64,000 nt of DNA, taken from positions 503,030 to 567,029 of the forward strand of contig CM007314.1 of assembly GCA_000333855.2 (NCBI GenBank). Direction: 5' to 3'. Source of the stretch: Endotrypanum monterogeii. Taxonomy: Eukaryota; Euglenozoa; Kinetoplastea; Trypanosomatida; Trypanosomatidae. The position numbers and the translations under genes were made by a program. Below, piece after piece: positions 35,001 to 43,047 of the stretch (position 1 is the first letter of the stretch; every line of letters begins with the position of its first letter). The notes under the pieces are model-generated. The model was given only the letters and a program-made list of their open reading frames with translations, was not told where the DNA came from and searched no databases.

Positions 35001-37557
35001 GGGGGCTATTGCATTGCCTGCCCCACGTACCGGTTATTCGAGGGAGGCAACAGAGCATTCTGCAAATGTTTCGCATTCAAACGGCGACGTTAACTTGTAT
35101 CCTGAAAACAGCAACGCGCCGTTTGCCCATGATGACAATGCTCGAACGCTGTCGCTTTCTCCAGCATCGACCTCCACAACACTACAAAGGCCGTCGGGCG
35201 AGGTGCATCCCTCCTCCCTTTGTGTGTTTCTGTCAGAGGCAGCGCGACGCGAACTTCTTCAGGGCGAGACAACTCATACCGTATCGCCCCCCACCTCATC
35301 TAGACCGTTTCGCTACCGCGCAGGTCCAGTCACCGAGATGCAGAGAGGAACAGAGCTTGAGCGTATCTTACACTTCCTGATCAGCGCCGGTGCCATTGTG
35401 GTAGAGTCGATAGCGCAGGCAGACAACCTGGCCGCCCAGATTGCGGACAACGGCGAGGTGAACGCCGCTCCCGTCACGCGTCACACAACCTCGCCGGCGG
35501 TGGAGCAGCGCCACAAGGCCGCTCCGCCATCAGCGCATGGCACGAAGATGGCAGCTGTCGGTGCCAATGGTAGCAGAAATAGAAAGACAGTCGGGCGCGC
35601 TTCATTACCTCGCCGCTGTGTGATGTCTGCTGGTGTCGTTGCTTCTCATGCACAGCGGTCGGCAACCAAGTATCTTATATTCCTCGTTTCTTCAGGAGGT
35701 GCGGGTGTTGGCGGTGGGCTTGAGGAGTCCGCGAGGCTGCAGCAGCAGCAGCAGGATGCTCTGTCCGAGGTGTGCTTCGCGCATGCATTGGGTGTTTCAG
35801 CGATTCATGCTTCGTGGCTGTGGAGCATCGCGCCTGGCACCGTGCACATAACGATGCCCACTGAGGAAGATCAGGTGTTGCGCTTATACCGAGAGTCCCC
35901 AGAAACGTTGGGCACGAAGGGGACCCCTCAAACCGGTGCTTCTCCAACGTATTCGCCAGTCCTACCGCTGCGCTTCACACCACTCGCAGTACAGGACCGC
36001 TGGCTCAATGCAAAAGATGTCGCCTTTGTGGTGCGGGATGACTGGATGGAGATGTGGCTCAACGCCGCAGGGGCCACTGTCACAGCGGAGCTTGCGGCAT
36101 CGCAGGCTTCTCATACCTCTTGCCAGAGATTGTCTCGGGAAAGAGATTCTGCATCTTTGACTGCTGCGGAGGCGCTCATTGGGTGCAGTCTCGGCAGCGC
36201 GCAGCCGCTGTGCCGCCCCAAGTCTTTTTCCACGCCACCGCTGTGTAAGCGACCGCGGAAGGGGCGAACACCGGACTTTGTTTACGTACCCGATGACATT
36301 AATGTGATATCGAGCCTAGATTTTTTGGGCAGCGTTCCTGTGCTGAAGGCGGCGTGGCTTGCCGAGGGTATTGAACAGCACTACCGCGACTGTTGCAACC
36401 CCAGCTCTCCAGCGGGGGTGGTGCTACCCCCACCGCCGTCGCTGGCCTCGGTGTGGCAGACCATGAACTCTACAAATCCGACGAAGAAAGGAGTTGGAGG
36501 AGGCGCCAGTACAGTATCCTCAGCAGATGATGCGCAATCTTCTTCTTCAGCCTCGAGACGGAATCTTTCGAGGTGCGAAGAGAAAATAAGTAGCGGCTCA
36601 GGCGGAATATGTGGCATGGAAGTGGTCGCTGCGTCTGTGCTTGTGAATCAAAGCAGCTCTGCGAGCTGCTCTGATGTAGACACGGTTCACCCAGATTCAG
36701 TGCACCGAGTTGCGGACTGCGGGGAGGTCGGTGATGATGATGCCGCGCCGTCCGGCTCACTTCTCAAGGCGAATGGCGAAGCCGTGGGCACAGAACTCGG
36801 TGACGCTGTGGATGCGATGGGGGCTGCTGCAAGACATAAGGAAGGGGATGCGCCAACCACGCGCCTCAGAGTCGGCTCTCCCTTGGCTGTGACTGCTCTG
36901 CCTAGCGCAGGGGAGGTGTCTAACTCAGGGGCACTTGACATTACTGCTGAGGCGACAGTTTTTGCTGAAGTAGAGGAGGATGTCATACCGAGACCTGTCG
37001 CTGGTACCGCGGCAGCTGCGATGGAGGTGACTGACACCTTGGCCCCTGTAAAGTCTTCTCTGTGCGGCCTTCATCCTCTCATTGCTATGGGCGAGGACTA
37101 CTACTTTGCCCTGTCACCTTCATCACCGTCCCCTTCATTGTCACACTGGAGTGACTTGTCGTTCCGTCGCTGTTCTCCTCTTGCGATCCCGACACAGGCA
37201 ATTGTGTTGGGCCGAGTTGTGGACGTGCAAGCCAACGGGTCACCTTCGCCCCTTCAGCAACAGCACTTCCATGCGGACGGTGCTGCTTCTTCATCGACCT
37301 CTTCACATCGCGAATGTCACTGCCTTGTGACACTGCAGCTGTACGAACCTTCATATGTCTCTATGCATGCTGATCCCCGCACCGGGGAGGTGGTGCGCCA
37401 AACCAAAGTACATCTTGCGCATCGATGGGTCACCGTTCTGGGCACCTCACTGGACTACAGCACACCTGTGTACGTCATCTCCCCCGCCATGGTTCATCAT
37501 GTTTACTTTTTGGAGGAGGACGGTGAGGGGGAGGAGGAGGGGGGGAGGGGGAGGTGA
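32092..37557 (+). CDS. Tudor plus tandem-BRCT protein, 53BP1/Crb2-like
   Basis: The protein has 1821 residues, mostly disordered and Ser/Pro/Glu-rich before residue 820. A Tudor-like domain lies at about 823-874: VGTRVEGRW, AQWFPAVIRE, then FVQIQWEEDG, with Trp residues where 53BP1 has its methyl-lysine cage. After a linker come two BRCT-like domains. BRCT1 (about 1083-1250) has ERILHFLISAGAIVV, KYLIFLVSS and a terminal ASWLWSI. BRCT2 (about 1304-1432) has NAKDVAFVVRDDWMEMWLNA, DFVYVPDD and the conserved Trp1422 in LKAAWLAEGI. This order matches 53BP1 and fission yeast Crb2, mediators that read histone marks at DNA breaks. The C-terminus (about 1664-1812) forms a further folded segment, perhaps BAH-like. 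A nuclear, chromatin-bound role is inferred. Alternatives are another Tudor or BRCT adaptor. The ATG at 32092 follows a strong acceptor; the open frame upstream starts at a GTG. Confidence 0.6.
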   Translation: MPPRRVEVPVSDRSEGTKRLSGDGALPLPAVASARRPHHLISRLHPPWGSHNGAAPRMSGATTQITISVDKDGRSGYASAAPAVTQSKATPHDTIDASHGRAARGRGVLATRANRNPRRRAEVTKKCTASRRSGDHHAPAAARKRPRSPLPTRGSAPDEADEDIPDSFGDVEARDDNTVRARRKILNEVKCVDTGLRTSETPPEVTQLSSSTSTSSSSISTSPPSTPLEHGARKGNDTRQGDTAGHLRTTTSNVAALADAEPHAAEVQNRHNSEVQIPLSPPTPRVVVEEVVISPMRIGDNVGPPDPPQNYTAASTADSKVLFAEEEEEGEECEGREGLRTTHRDAEYDGPQPTTSLQEDTHVLGSLSENAPIVAARPQAVQSHLQTLGDCDHCISQSACVCTANRDHVLLGEPPGARCGHPDDAKLMLDHQGAGVEQETNQQTCAVCTTPPSKPAFMGLCGGSVTPVIEGQGTCTAGESATFAETLAVQDLSLLPEDDGGSPLDIRGGAANGHECSQDAVLASFTPQHTPHSTTVAAEGLSWQRGAIPWAENSEDVLLGEGVVSPSVQQATVPLQPFTYDTEEVAEYGINARTGATEAAAGPSQCDRAVAVVSDSNLSTAFISKLCPAFPHLTTGDGTASDIKRHGSLSPPQFPLNAAASPTGAKSAPLRVSPTLVSPPFLPSSLPSTLDDGLWKESPSAGQAGMVNSGAVTPPRDTTNTQHSPESTALLAAHFLSGPHPETVPVDPFLRTPPQFKGAFSLKARDSSRGGGVSGGRSPPRSSSGRLKKADDPPAVLNSLSQAPLRVVKHSAAVDTSAVDLQYFAVGTRVEGRWGAQWFPAVIREAPRNGFVQIQWEEDGALLHVRLCEVRQLPGGTSTNGSVPESARNDISSSAVPVAKHTLKRSESGVLTATQLVSLMEEEDAEDSRQEPVPRYMRRSSPCGETVPLTGAPIDRQSRECGAPGMIESEGAIALPAPRTGYSREATEHSANVSHSNGDVNLYPENSNAPFAHDDNARTLSLSPASTSTTLQRPSGEVHPSSLCVFLSEAARRELLQGETTHTVSPPTSSRPFRYRAGPVTEMQRGTELERILHFLISAGAIVVESIAQADNLAAQIADNGEVNAAPVTRHTTSPAVEQRHKAAPPSAHGTKMAAVGANGSRNRKTVGRASLPRRCVMSAGVVASHAQRSATKYLIFLVSSGGAGVGGGLEESARLQQQQQDALSEVCFAHALGVSAIHASWLWSIAPGTVHITMPTEEDQVLRLYRESPETLGTKGTPQTGASPTYSPVLPLRFTPLAVQDRWLNAKDVAFVVRDDWMEMWLNAAGATVTAELAASQASHTSCQRLSRERDSASLTAAEALIGCSLGSAQPLCRPKSFSTPPLCKRPRKGRTPDFVYVPDDINVISSLDFLGSVPVLKAAWLAEGIEQHYRDCCNPSSPAGVVLPPPPSLASVWQTMNSTNPTKKGVGGGASTVSSADDAQSSSSASRRNLSRCEEKISSGSGGICGMEVVAASVLVNQSSSASCSDVDTVHPDSVHRVADCGEVGDDDAAPSGSLLKANGEAVGTELGDAVDAMGAAARHKEGDAPTTRLRVGSPLAVTALPSAGEVSNSGALDITAEATVFAEVEEDVIPRPVAGTAAAAMEVTDTLAPVKSSLCGLHPLIAMGEDYYFALSPSSPSPSLSHWSDLSFRRCSPLAIPTQAIVLGRVVDVQANGSPSPLQQQHFHADGAASSSTSSHRECHCLVTLQLYEPSYVSMHADPRTGEVVRQTKVHLAHRWVTVLGTSLDYSTPVYVISPAMVHHVYFLEEDGEGEEEGGRGR
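37527..37551 (+). other. G-quadruplex-prone G tracts at the end of the Tudor-BRCT CDS
   Basis: G runs of 5, 7 and 5 bases at 37527-37531, 37539-37545 and 37547-37551, with shorter GG pairs between, lie in the coding strand just before the stop codon at 37555-37557. They encode a Glu/Gly/Arg tail. The transcript could fold into a quadruplex there. Confidence 0.55.
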
Positions 37558-37712
37558 TAAACCCGGCGATGATGCGCCTCCACGTACCCTCTACAGTCCG
37601 AGCCAGGGTGTGATGGATTTGTCCCCACTTACATGTCTTGTCAGGAGGTTTGACGTGAACTAGGAAACGGTGATTTTATCAACTGTATAGGACTGTCAGC
37701 GTGCCTCGCTGT

Positions 37713-37850
37713 TCAACTGGCACGGATAGAGTCGATAACCTTCACTTCCCCGTATGACGCCGTCAGCGACTGTGGTGAAGAGTGTATAGTTGATCCCACG
37801 ATGATCTGGCGGGTGGAGGCGACAATGAAGATATAGGATGCGACGGACAT
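37713..37850 (-). pseudogene. Possible degenerate coding fragment on the minus strand
   Basis: A 45-codon minus-strand ORF (ATG at 37850, stop at 37713) begins MSVASYIFIVASTRQ and ends VKVIDSIRAS. Upstream on the same strand, another frame (about 37990 to 37880) reads SMSALEEVRYTDTVAVNN and runs up to a T5 homopolymer near 37872. A change of frame there would continue into the 45-codon ORF. The plus strand is also open from about 37790 to the CA array. No family is recognised, and this may be chance in a GC-richer segment. Confidence 0.2.
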
Positions 37851-38023
37851 GGTCGTGCTGATGTCCCCGAAAAAGCGCTGTTATTCACCGCGACTGTGTC
37901 TGTGTATCGCACTTCTTCCAAGGCGCTCATGGACGCCCTGACGGCCCCCAGCAGCAGTGCGCGTGTCGGTGTAAGCGCCGTTAAAGCCCTTTACATCACG
38001 ATCTTCCCTGCCTCCCCCGCAAA

Positions 38024-38046
38024 ACACACACACACACACACACACA
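38024..38046. repeat. (AC)n microsatellite
   Basis: About 11 AC dinucleotides close the coding-like island in the spacer. Confidence 0.9.
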
Positions 38047-38820
38047 TCATATCGACCTTACTGCTTCCCCCTACTGAATGCCCCATAAGATCGGAGCCAT
38101 AATCCCCCACCGCTTCTTTTGTTGGCGGTTCCTGTAGGCTGTTTCGCTCTTCCCCTCTGACTTTCTTCAGTAAATATATCCGTATTAGTGCGTGCGTGTG
38201 TGTGCCCTCCTCTTTTTGTTCACTGCGCGAGCACATCAGCCATAGTGTCCTACAAAAAAAAAAAAACGCATACTGAAGTAAAGGAGGAGCTCCTTCGTAA
38301 AGTGTAGCTTTGTCAGCATTGTATAGATGCATATCTTAGGGATGCACGGCACATGCCGTTTGCATGTTTACCTTTGTCATGCTCTCCCTTCTACAAACAC
38401 ACATACATCCCCACTGCGCTTCGTCCATCTTGTATTGTGCAATGAAGGCGACAACGAGGACGCGTGTGCTGCGCTTCTACTTATATACTTCTCACCCTTT
38501 TAAAAATCTGGGCCGATTGTTTTTTTTTTTTTTGTGTGTGTGTGTGTGTGCTGCGTCCGCCTACAAGGTCACTATCGTGCGCACCTTCCCTTGGAGAGAG
38601 ACAGTGAAAGTCTTTCCTCTCTATCGCCTCACCTAAAAGGGTCTCAACTCCGCGATATCCGTATCGTACCGGCGACCTGTTGGGCTTCTCCATTTCAAAT
38701 ACGTTTGACGCAACACATTTCTTGTGCTGCTTTCTTATTCTCTTGCTTGCGCAACTGGAACGCACTTGTTTTTTTTTCCTTTTCAAAAAAATAACAACAA
38801 CAATAGCAATCGCAGGTCAG

Positions 38821-38862
38821 ATGCACCGGGACGTGAGGAGATCATCAGGCACGTGCAGGTAG
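38821..38862 (+). promoter_or_regulatory. uORF in the leader of the Caf16-like gene
   Basis: An ATG immediately after the acceptor-like AGs at 38814-38815 and 38819-38820 opens a 13-codon frame ending in TAG, 20 nt before the main ATG at 38883. It is out of frame with the main gene and could reduce its translation. If an AG near 38858-38860 is used instead, the uORF is skipped. Confidence 0.45.
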
Positions 38863-38882
38863 GCAATCTTCTTAAAAAAAAC

Positions 38883-40460
38883 ATGATACGAGAGGCAGTA
38901 TTGCTTGCCCAGGATGTGTCGTTCCGCTATCCTGGCGCATCCTCTGCCGCACTAACGCACGTGAACGTTAGAGTCCATAGCGGTGATCGCATCGTCGTTA
39001 TTGGGCACAATGGTAGCGGTAAGTCGACGCTGCTCTCTCTTCTTGCTGGCCAGCGAAAACCTCAATCAGGTCATGTTCGCGCGCTTGGTCGCGATCCTTT
39101 CGATGACACCAGGATGGCTGAGCATATTTGTCTGATCGGTGCACCCTGGCCCCCCGAGGCAGTGTTTGGCAACACTGTTGATCGTGTGACGTCACTGGCA
39201 CCAATCCCAGAGCGCAAGGCTCGCTTTGCTGACAGACTGCATCTGCGTCTTTCTAGGTTCATGGACAAGATGAGTGCAGGGGAAAAGAGGCGCGTTCAAA
39301 TTCTTCATGGTCTGCTTCACCCCAGCACTGTGTACCTCCTTGATGAGTGCAGCACTGACATCGATGTCGCAGAGCGGGGTAAGATATTAGAGCTGGTACG
39401 ACAGGAATGCGAAGAAAGGGGTGGGTGCTGCTTGTATGCAACCCACATACTCGACCAAATCCGAAACTGGGCTACCCACCTGTTATGGATGGAGGACGGT
39501 CAGGTGGTGCGCTTCACTGCCATCGAAGAGCTCACCGTGCCCCTGGAAGTGCACGCGTTTCAGTTTATGAGCAAGCGTCTTCGCTGTGCTGGCACTGCTG
39601 GTGTGACGACATCCACTGTAGCGTCCTATGGGAGGTTTGTGGGCGCTTCACCACACAAATCATCATGGTGCACCACATCATCCCCCACCACGTCCGTCTC
39701 CACCACGGCTGCAGATGTGGGGGTGGATGACTGGCCACAAGGGGAGGATACCGACATGCCAAGAGAGGCTGTCATAGACTGTGTGGACCTCACCTACAGG
39801 GATGTGTTCCGGCAGATGTCGTTCCAGGTGTTTCGTGGTGAGCGGGTGCTGTTGTGCGGTTGTAACGGGTCAGGCAAGTCCACCTTGCTGAACATGCTGG
39901 GCGGGAAGCAATACTTCAACAATCGTCAGGGCTCCCTATCGGTGCTCGGTAAGCGGTGCTATGACGACATGATGCTCAACGGTCTTGTCAGCTACGGTGG
40001 TGATTGGTGGACTAATGTGCCTGGAGGGGAGGTTCACGTGCGTGATATGTTGCAGATTCGCACCTCCCGCGCAGAATACCTGCGTGACTTGCTCGCCGTG
40101 AACATGGATTGGGATGTGCGGCACATCAGCAGTGGAGAGCAGAAGCGTGTGCAGCTGCTCTTTCACTTGTTAGAAACCAAGCCTATTGTGCTCCTGGATG
40201 AAGCGACCGCTGACCTGGATGTTGACCAACGCCACAGCCTTTTGCAGTTTCTTTACGAAGAAAGCGTGCAGCATGGAGTCACGGTGATGTACTCGACACA
40301 TATTTTCGGGGGTTTGGAGGGCTGGGCCAACGCTGTAGTGCTTTTGGATCGAACTGTGCGGGGAGTGCATGCTGTGTGGCGCGCTTCTCTAGGAAAGCCC
40401 ATCTCATTGCAGGCCGTTGTGAATGAAATGGTCGCGCTGAAGGCGAGGGAGGTCTTTTGA
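38883..40460 (+). CDS. Tandem Caf16-like ABC ATPase (no membrane segments)
   Basis: The 525-residue protein has two ABC nucleotide-binding domains and no transmembrane segment, so it is a soluble ATPase rather than a transporter. NBD1 has a Walker A of GHNGSGKST (41-49), signature SAGEK (131-135) and Walker B Asp154-Glu155. NBD2 has GCNGSGKST (326-334), signature SSGEQ (416-420) and Asp439-Glu440. A THIF or THIL switch His is present in both halves. Both domains carry the WWTN or WPPE-type segment, LLDE-x-T-x-D-DV and a YATH or YSTH motif typical of yeast Caf16, associated with the CCR4-NOT complex. Yeast and plant Caf16 proteins have one such domain; here two are fused through a Ser/Thr-rich linker (about 235-295). 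The open frame extends upstream only from a GTG. Confidence 0.85.
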   Translation: MIREAVLLAQDVSFRYPGASSAALTHVNVRVHSGDRIVVIGHNGSGKSTLLSLLAGQRKPQSGHVRALGRDPFDDTRMAEHICLIGAPWPPEAVFGNTVDRVTSLAPIPERKARFADRLHLRLSRFMDKMSAGEKRRVQILHGLLHPSTVYLLDECSTDIDVAERGKILELVRQECEERGGCCLYATHILDQIRNWATHLLWMEDGQVVRFTAIEELTVPLEVHAFQFMSKRLRCAGTAGVTTSTVASYGRFVGASPHKSSWCTTSSPTTSVSTTAADVGVDDWPQGEDTDMPREAVIDCVDLTYRDVFRQMSFQVFRGERVLLCGCNGSGKSTLLNMLGGKQYFNNRQGSLSVLGKRCYDDMMLNGLVSYGGDWWTNVPGGEVHVRDMLQIRTSRAEYLRDLLAVNMDWDVRHISSGEQKRVQLLFHLLETKPIVLLDEATADLDVDQRHSLLQFLYEESVQHGVTVMYSTHIFGGLEGWANAVVLLDRTVRGVHAVWRASLGKPISLQAVVNEMVALKAREVF

Positions 40461-41333
40461 GAGCTGCAAATTTATTTTATATTTCCCGGCGAAGTGGACA
40501 CACACAACTTCACCAGGTGAAATCTCTTTCTGATTTGAGGTATGAGGAGGTGGGAGCGAAGGGGGGGCCCATTAGCGTAACGCTCGCCGCGTCATAGATG
40601 CGCATCTTCATCTTGATTATCTCGCCCCCCCCCCTCCCTCCTTCCCCGGGAGGATCGTATGGATTTTCACTGAGAAGTGGTACGGAAAGAAGCGAAATGC
40701 AACAGTAGAGGCGTCTACACTGATCTAGGGTGTTATTTGATGAACTAGGCAAACGTGTGCGCGTATGTGTATCTTTGTGTGGGCGTGTGCTTGTTCAGGT
40801 TAAGCTCCTCTTGATTGGCAGCTGGTAGCTGGCAGAGATTGGTGAAGTTTGAGTTTCGATTGTGGGGGCGCTTTGCCCCTCTTTTGCTCCCAACTTTTTT
40901 TTCCCCCACTCCCCACTGTGTGCGTCCACTGCATGCTTCCCTGTCCTTCGACCCATCTCTCTCTCCCTGTTCTCGTTTTCCTGCTCTTCTCCTTTTAAAA
41001 TTATGTTCACGTGTCTGAGACTTTTTCACCTTTCTGTGGCACCTGGCATCGGAAGTCTAGCCTATTCGACAGGGGCTGCATTGTTTGTTCAATCCTGTGG
41101 GGGAAAAAAAAAGATTAGCGAAGAGAACGATTCGGCGCTCTGGCAGGAAAACCCGGAGGGAGGTGTTTGTCGGCAGCATCCTACATCGGCCGATCCCCTT
41201 GATTGGTGTTTTTGTTAATGGTTGGCCTTAATCAGACCTGACCGTCGTATCCATCTCAGAGAGAGAGAGCTCCTCCCCCCTCCTCCCCCCCTCGGGACAT
41301 CACCACCCCGCAAGGCACCGCGCTGGTGTAAAA
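40461..41333. other. Intergenic region
   Basis: No gene is seen. Contents are C-rich and T-rich tracts and an acceptor candidate at 41313-41314 following a CTCCCCCC tract, 19 nt before the next ATG. Confidence 0.75.
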
Positions 41334-42290
41334 ATGTCGAGCAGTTTCGCAGCACAGCGGTCGGGAGGCCGACGTGACCATCAGAATCCTTTGCGGTCAA
41401 GCAAAGGCGGTTATTTGCGCTGCCCTTTCAAAATCAGTACCCAATACACAGAGCTTGCCGAAAGGCGAGTATGCGAGGATTTGTCGCGTCGCAGCAACAA
41501 AGTCGCGGTAGAGGATAGGGATGGGCTGATGACGTCTTCGACCACGGGGCAGCACGCGGATGGTCAAGCGTCGGAGGAGGACTTCGGCGGGCGTCCGTGG
41601 AGTCGTGCCGGCGTTGGGGCAAACAAGTTGTCGGGCAAAGAAAAGCGAACACAGCAAGAGCAAGCCGAGCTCATATACGGCCGCGGCGCACTCGGGGAAG
41701 AGGAAGACACCGTGGCATCTGCCGGGGTAGCATCTCTAAGGAGTGGTGTGTCCCAGGAACACATGTTCGCTGTTGATTCACGTGATAAAATGGCACTGCA
41801 GCATGTTGTGCCTCGCGCGGTCCGCGAAAAGATTAAGCGGAGACATCTCGATGATTCGAAGAATGTGCACCACCACCCTGGCCAGGTTCACCGTCATGGA
41901 TTTGCTCTGCTTCACACGAAGATCGCATCGGATACAGCCACAGCGAAGGGGAAGGTGGTCCCATGTGAGGCGGAGGATCCCGTGGAGGTGCGTCTCGCTG
42001 AGCGCACGTCTATATCAGAAGCCTCCGCTGGCTCGTCCCATGGCGAGGCATCTCACTTGCTTGAGACAACCGCCAGTAAAGGACAAGCGAGCGGCAGCGA
42101 TTCTGGTGTCAAGGTCTTCACCGAGCGCTCTCCACGGCTTGGCCCAACTGATGCGCCTATCCAACGCCTTTCGCATCAGATGGAGACACCGGTTGGCGCG
42201 TCCACGGCACCGAACCGCTTAAAAAACCGCATGCAGATGCTGGAGGACGTACGTGTGTCCGCCTTAATGGGAAAGAAGCGCCGCCGTTAG
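41334..42290 (+). CDS. Conserved-looking basic hypothetical protein
   Basis: I do not recognise this 318-residue protein. It has no signal peptide, membrane segment or known motif. The N-terminal 40 residues are basic and contain a short ordered-looking block, GYLRCPFKISTQYTELAERR. The middle is Gly/Ser/Glu-rich. A second block around 150-180 includes HVVPRAVREKIKRRHLDD. The C-terminus ends in RLKNRMQMLEDVRV, then ALMGKKRRR, a plausible nuclear localisation signal. The acceptor AG at 41313-41314 lies 19 nt upstream of the ATG, and the coding composition fits its neighbours, so it is likely a real gene. A nuclear or nucleolar role would be a guess from the basic ends. Confidence 0.75.
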   Translation: MSSSFAAQRSGGRRDHQNPLRSSKGGYLRCPFKISTQYTELAERRVCEDLSRRSNKVAVEDRDGLMTSSTTGQHADGQASEEDFGGRPWSRAGVGANKLSGKEKRTQQEQAELIYGRGALGEEEDTVASAGVASLRSGVSQEHMFAVDSRDKMALQHVVPRAVREKIKRRHLDDSKNVHHHPGQVHRHGFALLHTKIASDTATAKGKVVPCEAEDPVEVRLAERTSISEASAGSSHGEASHLLETTASKGQASGSDSGVKVFTERSPRLGPTDAPIQRLSHQMETPVGASTAPNRLKNRMQMLEDVRVSALMGKKRRR

Positions 42291-43047
42291 GTCTCGTACA
42301 CATTATGACAGACGTTCCTCTCTCTCTCTTTCTCTGTGCCTGATGGATAAGAAAAGTGGTAAACCAAATAAAATACATCGTCTGCGTCTCCGAGACAAGA
42401 TGTCTGCATGCAAGAGGCTCAACGAGATGTTTCTCCGTGTGACTGGCTGCCTCATGGTGACATGCATACGTATCTCTGTATCTGTTTTGGCGCACGCATA
42501 ACTGTTGTCGATGACCTCCATGTACGCATTCGTTGCCCCCTCTCCCTTTTCCGCGTGCTAGTCGATAGCCTTCTTCTTTCTGTAGCTTCATTCATCAGCG
42601 ACTTTTTTTTTTCTTCCAAAGCCGCATGTCTCACTTTTTGTTTTTGTTTTTTGTGCTCCTTAATCATTCAAGATGCGTGTAAAGCTGCCAACTCCTCCTC
42701 TTGCCCTCCCGCAACTCCCTTTCCTTTTCTTTCCCCTCCACTATTCGTCGCTCTCCTGGAGCCGTCCCCATACACCCTCCCGTGAAAAAAAAAATAATAA
42801 TATCTCACCAGGCTGTATGCTGTGGTGTTTCTTGGAGAGGGGTCGCACGCCTTTGGGCTACTACAGCATAGCCTGCAACGCTGGAATTCTTTTTCCCCTT
42901 CTCGTTTCCACTCTTTCAAAGTTTATTGGAGGCTGGTTTGCACCTCGCATGCTGAGCACACACACTTGGAGAGGCGGCATCTCCCCCACTCTCCCAGGTG
43001 TTACTCTCGTGGGCAGGAGTACCGTCGTCGTGTGAGTTGCTGCTAGC
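42291..43047. other. Intergenic region
   Basis: No gene is seen. Mixed T-rich and CT-rich sequence leads to an acceptor at 42996-42997 after an ACTCTCCC tract, 50 nt before the TBC gene ATG. Confidence 0.75.
42980..42997 (+). promoter_or_regulatory. Polypyrimidine tract and acceptor for the TBC gene
   Basis: A CTCCCCCACTCTCCCAG tract ends with AG at 42996-42997. The first ATG downstream is the gene start at 43048. Confidence 0.65.

Larger units (their letters stand above)
37558..38882. other. Intergenic region with a coding-like island and a uORF
   Basis: The stretch 37690-38020 is less repetitive and richer in GC than normal spacer and is described as a separate finding. It is followed by an (AC)n array (38024-38046), a (GT)n stretch (about 38535-38551) and a T-rich acceptor near 38814-38820. 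A 13-codon uORF occupies 38821-38862. Confidence 0.65.
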
